Shown one piece after another: positions 9,158-17,502 of a stretch of DNA of 49,268 nucleotides (within the stretch, counting starts at the first letter, position 1; every line of letters starts with the position of its first letter). The notes beneath the pieces were generated by a model that saw only the letters and a program-made list of their open reading frames with translations, did not search any database and was not told the origin of the DNA. Source of the stretch: Bacteroidota bacterium (GTDB lineage Bacteria; Bacteroidota; Bacteroidia; Chitinophagales; Chitinophagaceae). Location: assembly GCA_029561305.1 (NCBI GenBank), contig JAKQJG010000061.1, forward strand, positions 1 to 49,268. The letters are read 5' to 3'. The translations under genes were made by a program, and so were the position numbers.

Positions 9158-9907
9158 ATGATGAGATCGCTTGTGAAATATCCGCTTTTTTTATGCCTGT
9201 TTTTTGCAGTATCCTGCGATACCGCTTACCAAACATCCACGGTTCAATACAAAGACTACCGCATTAGCAGTAAACAGCCTGCCAGCAACGAACTCAGCAG
9301 TATGCTGAAACCATATGCCGACAGTGTAAATAAAAGTATGAATGATGTGGTGGCGGTGGCTGGTATCACATTAGAGAAAAAGCAACCCGAAGGAACCCTG
9401 GGAAATTTATTAGCTGATGCAATGATGGCTAAGGCGAAAGAAAAATTCAACACCCCGGTAGATGCCGTCTTTATGAACAGCGGCGGTATCAGGCTGCCTT
9501 CCATTCCGCAGGGAAATATTACCAGGGGTAAAATATTTGAACTGTCTCCTTTCGACAACCAGATCGTTTTACTAAAACTAAATGGCAAAATACTGCAGCA
9601 ATTCTTAGACACCACGGCTATCAGGGGCGGTTGGCCAACAGCAGGCTGCGTATACCAGCTAAAGAATAAAAAAGCAGTAAATATTACCATTGGCGGACAA
9701 CCATTAAATGAAAATGCAGAGTATACAATTGGCATGGTGGACTATGTGGCCAATGGGGGTGATAATTGCGATATGCTAAAGCCAATACCACAACAAAGCA
9801 GGGGTTATCTGTTCAGGGATGCCATCATAGAGTATTTTGCGGATGCACAAAAACAAGGTAAGGCATTGGTTTCAAAAATTGAAAACAGGGTAAGCTATGC
9901 AGAGTAG
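9158..9907 (+). CDS. lipoprotein with 5'-nucleotidase C-terminal domain
   Basis: This protein of about 249 aa corresponds to the substrate-specificity (C-terminal) domain of UshA-type 5'-nucleotidases, without the metallophosphatase half. The chosen start gives a lipoprotein signal ending in LFFAVSC; ATG at 9158 or 9161 both fit, while the longer frame uses a TTG. Family motifs are MNSGGIR near residue 110 and YTIGMVDYVANGGD near residue 205. The next gene overlaps its 3' end by 11 bp and encodes the missing catalytic domain, so the two products probably act as one split enzyme in the periplasm. Confidence 0.9.
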   Translation: MMRSLVKYPLFLCLFFAVSCDTAYQTSTVQYKDYRISSKQPASNELSSMLKPYADSVNKSMNDVVAVAGITLEKKQPEGTLGNLLADAMMAKAKEKFNTPVDAVFMNSGGIRLPSIPQGNITRGKIFELSPFDNQIVLLKLNGKILQQFLDTTAIRGGWPTAGCVYQLKNKKAVNITIGGQPLNENAEYTIGMVDYVANGGDNCDMLKPIPQQSRGYLFRDAIIEYFADAQKQGKALVSKIENRVSYAE

Positions 9908-10886
9908 AAGAAAATTTTTACAACAGACAGCGCTGGCAGCAGGTTCATTGCTGGCCTCCAACTCCGTATTTGCAGGATGGGGTGAAACAAATGATGTAAC
10001 TAAACTGACCATACTGCATACCAACGATGTGCATAGCCGGCTGGAACCTTTCCCCATGGATGGAGGAAGAAACCAGGGTTTGGGAGGCGTTGCAGCAAGG
10101 GCAGAACTGATCAAGACCATCAGGAGTGAAGAAGATAGAGTGATTGCTGCATACAATAACGAGAATGGAGACAACAGCAGTAGTGGAGTATTGCTACTCG
10201 ACGCAGGAGATATTTTCCAGGGTACACCATTCTTCAATATATATAAGGGTGAACCAGAAATAAAAGCCATGAGCGCAATGAAATATGATGCCGCCACTAT
10301 CGGCAACCATGACTTTGATGCAGGGCTGGAGAATTTAGCAATACAATTACAGAATGCCAGTTTTCCATTGCTGGTATGTAATTACGATTTAAGCAATACG
10401 CCAATGGAAAACAAAACCCTCCCATACAAGATATTCAGGAAGGGCAAATTAAAAATTGGAGTTACTGGTGTGGGTATCGATCCCAAAGGACTGGTGCCGG
10501 ATAATCTTGCCGGCAATACTAAATACCTTGATCCAGTGGCCAATCTTAACCGCATGGCAAACAAATTAAAGCGTGAAGAGGGTTGTGATATGGTGATTTG
10601 TCTCAGTCACCTTGGGTATAAATACAAGGAGAATCCCAATAAAATGTGTGATATTGTATTAGCGAAAGAATCGGATTATGTGGATTTGATCATCGGTGGA
10701 CACACTCATACTTTTATGGACGAACCAGATGTGCAAAAGAACAAGACAGGAAGCGATGTGATCATCAACCAGGTAGGCTGGGCGGGCATTATGCTCGGCA
10801 GATTAGACTTTGAATTTTCCAAAATGCAGAAGAAAAATTTGACTAAATCGCACACTGTAACCGTAGGCAAAAAAACAATTGAATAA
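9897..10886 (+). CDS. 5'-nucleotidase-type metallophosphatase with Tat signal
   Basis: This 329-aa protein begins with a twin-arginine signal (MQSRRKFLQQTALAAG, Ala-rich core ending SVFA). The dinuclear metal site is clear: LHTNDVHS, DAGDIFQG, IGNHDFDAG and IGGHTHT. It ends after the catalytic domain and lacks the C-terminal domain, which the overlapping upstream gene supplies. It is expected to hydrolyse nucleotides or related phosphate esters outside the cytoplasm. The Tat signal implies folding with metal in the cytoplasm before export, unlike its lipoprotein partner. Confidence 0.93.
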   Translation: MQSRRKFLQQTALAAGSLLASNSVFAGWGETNDVTKLTILHTNDVHSRLEPFPMDGGRNQGLGGVAARAELIKTIRSEEDRVIAAYNNENGDNSSSGVLLLDAGDIFQGTPFFNIYKGEPEIKAMSAMKYDAATIGNHDFDAGLENLAIQLQNASFPLLVCNYDLSNTPMENKTLPYKIFRKGKLKIGVTGVGIDPKGLVPDNLAGNTKYLDPVANLNRMANKLKREEGCDMVICLSHLGYKYKENPNKMCDIVLAKESDYVDLIIGGHTHTFMDEPDVQKNKTGSDVIINQVGWAGIMLGRLDFEFSKMQKKNLTKSHTVTVGKKTIE

Positions 10887-11005
10887 AAATTTTTTTTTTC
10901 ACAATTTCTATTGATATTCGCCTTCCTGCACAAGATTTTTATTCGTACGTGAAGAACATTTTTGCATAAGACTTTAATAGTATTAACTCATTATATAAAT
11001 TGCTT

Positions 11006-11011
11006 AAGGAG
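11006..11011 (+). promoter_or_regulatory. strong ribosome binding site of dnaA
   Basis: AAGGAG lies three bases upstream of the ATG at 11014. Most genes in this window lack a comparable Shine-Dalgarno sequence, so this one fixes the dnaA start. Confidence 0.75.
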
Positions 11012-11013
11012 TA

Positions 11014-12447
11014 ATGGTGAAAGATTTTGAAAAGGTATGGACCAGCTGCCTGGAAATAATCAAAGACATTGTAGAATGGCAACATTTTAAAACATGGTTT
11101 GAACCAATTAGGCCTGTAGCATTAAAAGAAAAAGTTTTAACGATCCAGGTACCAAGTCAATTTTTTTTCGAGTACCTTGAAGAACATTATGTGAGCCTGC
11201 TCGCAAAAACATTAAAAAGAGAATTAGGAAAAGAGGCAAGATTGGAATACAGGATAATGGTAGACAGTGGCAACAGCAAGAGCAAACCACTTACCATGGA
11301 CGTTCCTGGTAACGGATACAAAACATTTTCAAATAACGAAATGGACTTCCCATTAGTAATAAACAACCCGGTTAAAAATCCATTTGTGATCCCTGGTCTC
11401 AAAAAGATGCAGATAGATCCGCAATTGAACCAGGCGTATACTTTTGAAAGTTTTATTGAAGGTGATTGTAACCGTGTGGCAAGAAGAGCTGGTAAAACAG
11501 TGGCAGAAAAACCCGGGTCCACTTCTTTCAATCCATTGGTAATATACGGCGGTGTTGGTTTAGGAAAAACACATTTGGCACAAGCCATCGGCAATGAGGT
11601 AAAAAGACTGCACAACAATAAAGTGGTATTGTATGTAAGCTCAGAAAAATTCATTAACCAGTTTATTGACCATGGCCGTAATAACGCCATCAACGATTTC
11701 ATTCATTTTTACCAACTAATAGATGTACTCATCATTGATGATGTGCAATTTTTCAACAGGGCAGAAAAATCTCAGGATGCTTTCTTCTCTATCTTCAATC
11801 ACCTGCATCAAAGCGGTAAGCAGTTAATTCTAACCAGCGATAAGCCACCCAAAGACCTGGAAGGGGTACAGGAAAGATTGTTAAGCCGCTTCCGTTGGGG
11901 ATTGAGTGCCGACCTGCAGGCGCCTGATTATGAGACCAAGATCGAGATACTGGAAAAGAAAATGAAGAATGACGGGCTGGACATGCCTAAGGAAGTTGTT
12001 AAATATATTGCCTATAATATTAACAGTAATGTGAGGGAACTGGAAGGTGCATTGATATCATTGTTGGCACAATCTTCGCTAAACAAGAGGGAAATAGACC
12101 TCGAATTAGCTAAAAAAGTGTTACGCAATTTTGTCAAATCATCGAGCAAAGAGATCACCATCGAGGCAATTCAGAAAATGGTGTGTGAATACTTTGATGT
12201 GCCGTACGATAAACTCCTTCAGAAAACACGTAAGAGAGAGATTGTACAGGCCAGGCAGATTACTATGTTCCTTTCCAAATCGTTTACAAAGAATTCACTT
12301 AAAACAATTGGTGAACATTTTGGAGGCAGGGATCACACTACGGTGATACATAGTTGTCAAACAGTAAAAGATTTAATGGATACTGATTCTTTGTTCAAAG
12401 AAAGTGTTTTGGAACTGCAGCAAAAAGTGCAATTAGCAGCGATGTAA
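11014..12447 (+). CDS. dnaA: chromosomal replication initiator protein DnaA
   Basis: This 477-aa AAA+ protein binds DnaA boxes at oriC, opens the origin and loads helicase. Domain I is at the N-terminus (VWTSCLEIIKDIVEWQHFKTWF, split by context). The AAA+ domain has Walker A GGVGLGKT at 179-186 and Walker B VLIIDDVQF with D242 and D243, followed by LTSDKPPKDLEG. Domain IV carries the DNA-binding signature GRDHTTVIHS at 438-447. Length is normal for the family. The start follows an AAGGAG site. The 127 bp upstream are AT-rich but contain no recognisable DnaA box cluster, so I do not call an origin here. Confidence 0.98.
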   Translation: MVKDFEKVWTSCLEIIKDIVEWQHFKTWFEPIRPVALKEKVLTIQVPSQFFFEYLEEHYVSLLAKTLKRELGKEARLEYRIMVDSGNSKSKPLTMDVPGNGYKTFSNNEMDFPLVINNPVKNPFVIPGLKKMQIDPQLNQAYTFESFIEGDCNRVARRAGKTVAEKPGSTSFNPLVIYGGVGLGKTHLAQAIGNEVKRLHNNKVVLYVSSEKFINQFIDHGRNNAINDFIHFYQLIDVLIIDDVQFFNRAEKSQDAFFSIFNHLHQSGKQLILTSDKPPKDLEGVQERLLSRFRWGLSADLQAPDYETKIEILEKKMKNDGLDMPKEVVKYIAYNINSNVRELEGALISLLAQSSLNKREIDLELAKKVLRNFVKSSSKEITIEAIQKMVCEYFDVPYDKLLQKTRKREIVQARQITMFLSKSFTKNSLKTIGEHFGGRDHTTVIHSCQTVKDLMDTDSLFKESVLELQQKVQLAAM

Positions 12448-12471
12448 AAAATATTTTTGTATATAAATAAG

Positions 12472-12500
12472 AAAGCCGGAAAATAAATTCCGGTTTTTTT
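12472..12500 (+). terminator. Rho-independent terminator of dnaA
   Basis: GCCGGAA and TTCCGG form a stem with a short A-rich loop, followed by a run of eight T residues, 25 bp after the dnaA stop. Confidence 0.85.
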
Positions 12501-12569
12501 TATTTTGATTTGGGAGTTCAGTTCGGGAAGCTTATTTTTGCAGCCCCTTAAAAAGGTTAAGGGCAGGTA

Positions 12570-12659
<90 letters not shown>

Positions 12660-12752
12660 TAAGTTCTTGAAAAGCTCATGTAAATGAGATTGAAAAACTG
12701 ATAACGAATTTTCTTGAAAAAGAGAAATTCATAAAGATCGATAACCACAGTT

Positions 12753-12827
12753 CGGGATGTAGCGTAGCCCGGTTATCGCGCCTGGTTTGGGACCAGGAGG
12801 TCGCAAGTTCGAATCTTGCCATCCCGA
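12753..12827 (+). tRNA. tRNA-Pro(TGG)
   Basis: The acceptor strands CGGGATG/CATCCCG pair, the D-arm is GCG...CGC, the anticodon stem CCTGG/CCAGG encloses TTTGGGA (anticodon TGG), the variable loop is AGGTC and the T-arm is GCAAGTTCGAATCTTGC. It reads CCN proline codons. Its 3' part from the variable loop onward, with the following terminator, is duplicated exactly 381 bp downstream. Confidence 0.96.
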
Positions 12828-12876
12828 CAACTACAAGCCTGCCTGTTCATTCAAAATGGACAGGCTTTTTTGTTTT
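12798..12876 (+). repeat. 79-bp direct repeat, copy 1 (tRNA-Pro 3' end plus terminator)
   Basis: This is identical base for base to 13179-13257. It starts at the tRNA variable loop (AGGTC), covers the T-arm, the 3' acceptor strand and the downstream terminator hairpin, and ends in the T-tract. The flanking bases differ (G versus A at the left, G versus T at the right). This copy belongs to the intact tRNA gene. Confidence 0.97.
12835..12876 (+). terminator. terminator of tRNA-Pro
   Basis: GCCTGTTCATT pairs with AAATGGACAGGC (one G-U), followed by TTTTTTGTTTT. The same hairpin occurs in the second repeat copy after the nuclease gene. Confidence 0.85.
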
Positions 12877-12904
12877 GACCACTTCAATTACTTAATTTTT
12901 TCTC

Positions 12905-13171
12905 ATGGCATGTTATGTCTATTTTCTTTATAGTAGCAAAGTGAGTAAATACTATGTTGGGATCACGAACGATTTATCAGACCGGTTACAGCGGCATAAT
13001 AAAGGAGAGAGTTTAAGTACGAAGGCGGGAGCACCTTGGGCCCTGATACATGTTATCGAATGTGTAAATAAATCAGTAGCTATGTCGTTGGAACGCAAAA
13101 TCAAGAAAAGAGGTATAAAACGTTTTTTAAACGACAATGATATTGTTACCGGTGAAAGCGTCCCGCTTTAG
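12905..13171 (+). CDS. small GIY-YIG nuclease (UPF0213-like)
   Basis: This 88-aa single-domain endonuclease resembles the YhbQ/UPF0213 group. The family residues are present: VYF at 5-7 (GIY position), YVG at 17-19 (YIG), R27 and H31 in DRLQRHN, and the metal-binding E63 in SLERKIKK. It starts with ATG at 12905, 28 bp after the tRNA-Pro terminator. It ends in GESVPL, whose last codons and stop lie inside a GC hairpin that abuts a duplicated tRNA-Pro 3' end. Standalone proteins of this fold cut structured or specific DNA; the partner and target here are unknown. Its position between direct repeats suggests a homing-type role. Confidence 0.88.
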   Translation: MACYVYFLYSSKVSKYYVGITNDLSDRLQRHNKGESLSTKAGAPWALIHVIECVNKSVAMSLERKIKKRGIKRFLNDNDIVTGESVPL

Positions 13172-13178
13172 GGCGGGA
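13160..13178 (+). other. GC hairpin at the junction, resembling an anticodon arm
   Basis: TCCCGC-TTTAGG-GCGGGA forms a 6-bp stem that includes the nuclease stop codon TAG in its loop. It occupies the position of the tRNA-Pro anticodon arm relative to the following AGGTC variable loop, and the bases just before it (GCG) match those before the real anticodon arm. Confidence 0.55.
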
Positions 13179-13257
13179 AGGTCGCAAGTTCGAATCTTGC
13201 CATCCCGACAACTACAAGCCTGCCTGTTCATTCAAAATGGACAGGCTTTTTTGTTTT
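13179..13257 (+). repeat. 79-bp direct repeat, copy 2 (tRNA-Pro 3' fragment plus terminator)
   Basis: This is an exact copy of 12798-12876. It lacks any tRNA 5' half: no CGGGATG acceptor strand precedes it, so it cannot give a functional tRNA. It may terminate transcription of the nuclease gene through its hairpin. Confidence 0.97.
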
Positions 13258-13366
13258 TAAAATTTTTAAGGTATCATTCCGATGTTCAACCGGCACCATC
13301 CCAGGGTATAGGGAACGCAGGAACATGTAAGGCGGTACGTTTTTATTATGGGATTATAGCGTGAGA

Positions 13367-13837
13367 TCAGCTCTCGAATTGTTTATATTTTTTTCTAACT
13401 TCCACTCTATCGAGCCAGTTGTTCACGCTTTGGCTAGCAGCTATTTCCCGGTCCTTTTTTATTTCGTTCAGGTAATGAAAATCCACTGGTTTGTTTTGTA
13501 CTTCATTTAGTTTTTGAGCAAGCTCTTCAGCCTTTATTCGCTCATCCAGAAACGCTACAAAAAATGTAAAGGAATGCCGACGGTTGCCCTGTGATCCTTC
13601 ATAGTCTTTTCCAGACATTATCCGGTAGGCTATAAACAAAACAAGCGGCCCTGCTGTGTAAACCGCAAATTCCGTCACATCATAGGTTACGATCATGCTC
13701 TTATCAGCAGAAGTAAATGGCCAGAATAAAACATTGTCCGGACTTTGATCTGAGTAAAAGAACAAACCTAGCTGAACAAAGAACCAGATAAAATAGAGGG
13801 CAGCTGCAATTCTTTCGGACTTTGAAAAATTTTGCAT
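13367..13837 (-). CDS. hypothetical protein with two membrane segments
   Basis: I do not recognise this 156-aa protein. Two hydrophobic segments are seen at residues about 9-28 (IAAALYFIWFFVQLGLFFYS) and 57-75 (FAVYTAGPLVLFIAYRI), followed by a charged, probably helical cytoplasmic C-terminal half of about 80 residues. Codon use is like its neighbours. It is transcribed alone toward the tRNA-repeat element. The region upstream (13838-14089) has no gene that I can support. Confidence 0.6.
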   Translation of the reverse strand: MQNFSKSERIAAALYFIWFFVQLGLFFYSDQSPDNVLFWPFTSADKSMIVTYDVTEFAVYTAGPLVLFIAYRIMSGKDYEGSQGNRRHSFTFFVAFLDERIKAEELAQKLNEVQNKPVDFHYLNEIKKDREIAASQSVNNWLDRVEVRKKYKQFES

Positions 13838-14089
13838 GGGGGATTGATTTAAATGTTAGCCTTGGTATTGATACTTGCTTATACCAAATCTATAGTATTT
13901 ATCATTTAAGAAGAAAAAATAATCAGTAAAAAATTTCGACACGGTTTCTAAGTCAGGATACAGGTAAGTAATCTGTTCAACCACATGTATATGTGAGGAC
14001 GTCCACCGTTCATGTTGTAAATATTACAATTCATCCAATATAAAGATCAAGGATGTAACTTTTGAAAGTTCTTTGCGTTTCAACATAGC

Positions 14090-16549
14090 ATGAAAAACAA
14101 AAAATTAACTACCATGAGAAAGATAGCCATTCTCACCACAGCCATTGTGCTGTTTCTGGCGGGCACTTCATTTGCCCAATCGTCGTCCATTAAAGGAAAT
14201 GTGAAAGATGCCTCAGGAAGGTCTTTACAATCTGTTACCGTTTCCCTGTTGCAGGCCAGCGATTCTGCTTTGATAAAAACAGATGTAACAGACAAAGACG
14301 GAAATTTTGAGATCAGTACTTCAAAAGAGGGCAGCTTTTTGCTGAGTTATTCAAGTGTAGGTTTTGAGCAGCAGTATTCGCCGGTATTTGAGAAAAAGAA
14401 CAGCACAGCAGTCAATGCAAAAGCAGTGACTCTTGTACAGGGTGCTTCCAAATTAAAGGAAGTTACTATTGTTGCCAAAAAGCCCCTGATTGAAGTAAAG
14501 GCCGACAAAACGGTTTTTAATGTAGAAGCCAGTATCAACGCCCAGGGGAGCAATGCACTGGAGCTTTTGCAAAAAAGTCCTGGTGTGCAGGTTGATAATA
14601 ACGATAACATCAGTATGAAAGGTAAAACGGGTGTTCGTGTATACATTGACGGTAAAATGCAGCAACTTGATACAAAGGACCTGGCTGCTTACCTGCGCAG
14701 TATCAACAGTAATGATATCGAAGCGATAGAAATGATCAGTAATCCAAGTGCCCGGTATGATGCCAGCGGGAATGCAGGCATTGTAAACATCAGGCTGAAG
14801 AAAAATAAAAAGTTTGGCACCAATGGAAGTGTAAACCTGGGTTATGTGCAGGGCTTTACACCAAAAGGTAACGGTTCAGTAAACCTTAACTACCGTGATA
14901 AAAAGATAAACGTATTTGGAAATGCCGGAGGTAATATTGGTTTGTACGAGAACAGGATGGACTTGTACAGGATACAGCGGGATACGTTGTATAACCAAAA
15001 AGCAACCATGGTTAGTGATAACAAGAGTTTTAATGTGAAGGGAGGAATTGACTTTTTTGTAGACAGCAGAAATATTATTGGCATAATGGCAAATGGAAAT
15101 TTTGCTGAAACAGACTGGACAAGCAACGGGATATCCAGGGTAAGCCATGTGCCTACTAATACTTATGCATACGACCTTATTGCAGAAAATTCGGTGCCGG
15201 GAAAAAGAACCAATGCCAACTTCAACGTTAATTACCGCTATGCCGATACCAGCGGTTTAGAAATAAATTTTGACGGGGACTATGGTGTGTTCCGTGGAGA
15301 GGGCAACAGTGTGCAGCCCAACAGTTACGAGTATCCTAATCCTGTCAATAACTCATTGGTGGTAAACAGGAACTTTACTCCAACTGATATTGACATTTAT
15401 ACCGCAAAACTGGATGTGGAGCAAAAGCTGGGCAAAGGTAAACTGGGTTATGGCGCAAAAATATCTTACGTAAAAACAAAAAATACCTTTGATTTCTTTA
15501 CTGATACCGCTGTTGACAAACCTGTACTGGTACTGGACCGCAGCAGCAGGTTTTCTTATACTGAGAATGTAAATGCAGCCTACATCAACTACCAGCAACA
15601 GCTAAACGAAAAATGGAGTGTACAGGTGGGTGTAAGAGGTGAGCAGACAAACAGTGATGGTGAATTGACCAGGTCAAACGGAACAGCCGGACCGGATGAC
15701 AGGGTAAAAAGGAATTATTTCAACCTGTTCCCTTCAGGAGCACTGACCTGGAACATGAGCCAGAAACATTCTTTGAACTTAACGTACAGCAGAAGGATTG
15801 ACAGGCCTACTTACCAGGACCTGAACCCGTTTGAAAACAAACTGGACGAACTGACTTATGAAAGAGGAAACCCTTTCCTGAGGCCGCAGTATACACATAA
15901 TGTGGAACTAACGCATACGTTTATGGGCTTTTTAAATACAACACTTGGGTATAGCCATGTAAACGATTTTGCCACCCAGGCTACGGATACAGTTGGCAGC
16001 GCAACGTATGTGCAGCAGAAAAACCTGCGTACGCAGCAGATCATGAGTTTCAATATAGGCGCTCCAACACCCATTAAACCCTGGTGGAATGGCTATGCCA
16101 ATCTCTGGGTCAACTATCAGCAGTTCAGGGGTCAAATTGGAGCGAATGAAGTGTCTGAAAATATTCCCATGTACGGGGCCTACCTGCAACAGTCTTTCAA
16201 CCTGGGTAAAGATTATAGCACCGAATTAAGTGGATGGTACAATGGACCTTCAATGTGGGGAGGCACCTGGAAAGTAAAACCAATGGGTGGGCTGGATTTT
16301 GGCATTCAAAAAATGTTGCTGCAGAAAAGGGCAACGCTTAAATTATCAGTAACGGATATCTTGTTTACCAATCCCTGGAAATCTATTAATGATTTTGGTG
16401 GATTGTATATAGATGGCCGTGGACAATATGAAAGCCGCACATTCAGGGTAAACTTTACCTGGCGCTTTGGCAGCAACCAGATCAAACAGTCAAGGCAAAG
16501 AAAAACCGGGCTTGAAAGTGAGGCCAGCAGGATAAAAGGCGGAAACTAA
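14090..16549 (+). CDS. outer-membrane beta-barrel protein, TonB-dependent receptor superfamily
   Basis: This 819-aa protein has a signal peptide ending at SFAQ. Either ATG at 14090 or 14114 could start it; the second gives a more typical signal (MRKIAILTTAIVLFLAGTSF). A carboxypeptidase-regulatory-like domain follows (SIKGNVKDASGRSLQSVTVS), then a plug-like region (LLQKSPGVQVDNNDNISMKG, GVRVYIDGKMQ) and a large beta-barrel with aromatic-terminated strands, of the OMP_b-brl_3 type. The barrel includes LNLTYSRRIDRPTYQDLNPF, typical of that family. It is probably an outer-membrane transporter or receptor; the ligand is unknown. A terminator follows. Confidence 0.9.
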   Translation: MKNKKLTTMRKIAILTTAIVLFLAGTSFAQSSSIKGNVKDASGRSLQSVTVSLLQASDSALIKTDVTDKDGNFEISTSKEGSFLLSYSSVGFEQQYSPVFEKKNSTAVNAKAVTLVQGASKLKEVTIVAKKPLIEVKADKTVFNVEASINAQGSNALELLQKSPGVQVDNNDNISMKGKTGVRVYIDGKMQQLDTKDLAAYLRSINSNDIEAIEMISNPSARYDASGNAGIVNIRLKKNKKFGTNGSVNLGYVQGFTPKGNGSVNLNYRDKKINVFGNAGGNIGLYENRMDLYRIQRDTLYNQKATMVSDNKSFNVKGGIDFFVDSRNIIGIMANGNFAETDWTSNGISRVSHVPTNTYAYDLIAENSVPGKRTNANFNVNYRYADTSGLEINFDGDYGVFRGEGNSVQPNSYEYPNPVNNSLVVNRNFTPTDIDIYTAKLDVEQKLGKGKLGYGAKISYVKTKNTFDFFTDTAVDKPVLVLDRSSRFSYTENVNAAYINYQQQLNEKWSVQVGVRGEQTNSDGELTRSNGTAGPDDRVKRNYFNLFPSGALTWNMSQKHSLNLTYSRRIDRPTYQDLNPFENKLDELTYERGNPFLRPQYTHNVELTHTFMGFLNTTLGYSHVNDFATQATDTVGSATYVQQKNLRTQQIMSFNIGAPTPIKPWWNGYANLWVNYQQFRGQIGANEVSENIPMYGAYLQQSFNLGKDYSTELSGWYNGPSMWGGTWKVKPMGGLDFGIQKMLLQKRATLKLSVTDILFTNPWKSINDFGGLYIDGRGQYESRTFRVNFTWRFGSNQIKQSRQRKTGLESEASRIKGGN

Positions 16550-16582
16550 CAGAAACGACAAACAATCAGTATACAAATGCAA

Positions 16583-16613
16583 GAGCCCTTTCGAAAATGA
16601 AAGGGTTTTTGCT
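16583..16613 (+). terminator. Rho-independent terminator after the beta-barrel gene
   Basis: CCCTTTC and GAAAGGG form a 7-bp stem with a GAAAAT loop and a following T-run. Confidence 0.8.
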
Positions 16614-16741
16614 ATTTTAAACCGATAGCAACATACCCGCTTTTATAATTCTGCGTTAACAATAAGACAATATTATTTTTTTACAGTGCAAGACTTTTGC
16701 TAACTCAAAAGAAAGGGTAATTTTGGTGAACAGATAAGAAA

Positions 16742-17431
16742 ATGCTGAATATGAAAAGTTTAATTTCAAAAAATACTGGTTTGGCGCTGCTGTTGTCGCT
16801 TGTGTTAGTAAACGCAAAGGCACAGTATAAAGAGTTTAAACTGTCTCCCACAGGAGATACACTGAACGCTATTGACCAAAAAGGCCTTAAGCAGGGAAAA
16901 TGGGTGAACGTGGTGGGAGAGATTCGTGGCGAGCCTGGTTATGAAGAAGAAGGGCTTTATAAAGATAATAAGAAAACAGGGCCCTGGCGAAAGTACACGG
17001 CCAATGGAGATATTATAGCACTGGAAAATTATAAACTCGGGGGTAAAGATGGCATTCAGCAATATTTTACTTTCCTGGGTAATCTGGAGAGAGAAGAATC
17101 ATGGCGTGGCTATAATCCCGATGCGCCATACGACACCATTCCTGTATATGGTACAGGCAGTAATGAAGTGATTGAATTCAGGGTGGTGAAGGCAGAGCAA
17201 TATAGTGTACCGCACGGCGATTGGAAATTTTATAACCAGGCCGGGCATATTGTAAAAATAGAAACATACGACCGGGGTGGGTTGCAAAAGCCTGGTGGTG
17301 GCCAGGTAGCAGTGCAGAAAAAAGAGCAGCCAAAAGAAAAAGAAAAGCCACAGGAAGTGCTGGATTATGAAAAGAAGTACAGCAAGAAGAAGAGGGCACA
17401 GATGGAACGGGATGGTAAAACATCTTTATAA
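16742..17431 (+). CDS. secreted YwqK/MORN-variant repeat protein
   Basis: This 229-aa protein has a signal peptide ending near NAKAQ; ATG at 16742 or 16751 is possible. It contains repeats of the MORN-variant/YwqK type: KQGKWVNVVGE, KKTGPWRKYTANGDIIALENY and PHGDWKFYNQAGHIVKIETYD. The C-terminal 45 residues are highly charged (KKEQPKEKEKPQEV, KKYSKKKRAQMERDGK). YwqK homologues are annotated as antitoxin-like in Firmicutes, but in Bacteroidota these secreted repeats have no known partner, and I see no toxin gene nearby. The function is unknown. Confidence 0.75.
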   Translation: MLNMKSLISKNTGLALLLSLVLVNAKAQYKEFKLSPTGDTLNAIDQKGLKQGKWVNVVGEIRGEPGYEEEGLYKDNKKTGPWRKYTANGDIIALENYKLGGKDGIQQYFTFLGNLEREESWRGYNPDAPYDTIPVYGTGSNEVIEFRVVKAEQYSVPHGDWKFYNQAGHIVKIETYDRGGLQKPGGGQVAVQKKEQPKEKEKPQEVLDYEKKYSKKKRAQMERDGKTSL

Positions 17432-17445
17432 AATTTTTATTCTTA

Positions 17446-17484
17446 AGAAAACGGGCCGCTGCATGTGCAACGGCCCGTTTTTTA
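17446..17484. terminator. bidirectional Rho-independent terminator
   Basis: ACGGGCCG and CGGCCCGT form an 8-bp stem with an inner GCA/TGC pairing. The stem is flanked by A-runs on the left and T-runs on the right, between two convergent genes. Confidence 0.85.
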
Positions 17485-17502
17485 TAAAGCTGTTTGTTGT
17501 TC

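Larger units (their letters stand above)
12798..13257 (+). mobile_element. candidate minimal GIY-YIG element inserted at the tRNA-Pro 3' end
   Basis: A GIY-YIG nuclease ORF is enclosed between two identical 79-bp copies of the tRNA-Pro 3' end plus terminator; one period is 381 bp. The upstream tRNA is complete and the downstream copy is only a 3' fragment, the geometry expected when an element carries a copy of its target's end and restores the target on insertion. No integrase or other gene is present. Mobility is inferred, not demonstrated. Confidence 0.6.

Noticed and set aside
10887..11013. AT-rich spacer before dnaA as a replication origin
   Set aside because: No cluster of DnaA-box-like 9-mers is visible, and in Bacteroidota dnaA is not always beside oriC.
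13137..13364. Plus-strand ORF reading through the second tRNA-Pro fragment (peptide AGRSQVRILPSRQ)
   Set aside because: It is the translation of tRNA T-arm sequence, overlaps the nuclease end in another frame and has no coding signature of its own.
16742..17431. YwqK-like protein as half of a toxin-antitoxin pair
   Set aside because: It is secreted and no toxin-like gene is adjacent; the repeat type occurs in many envelope proteins.
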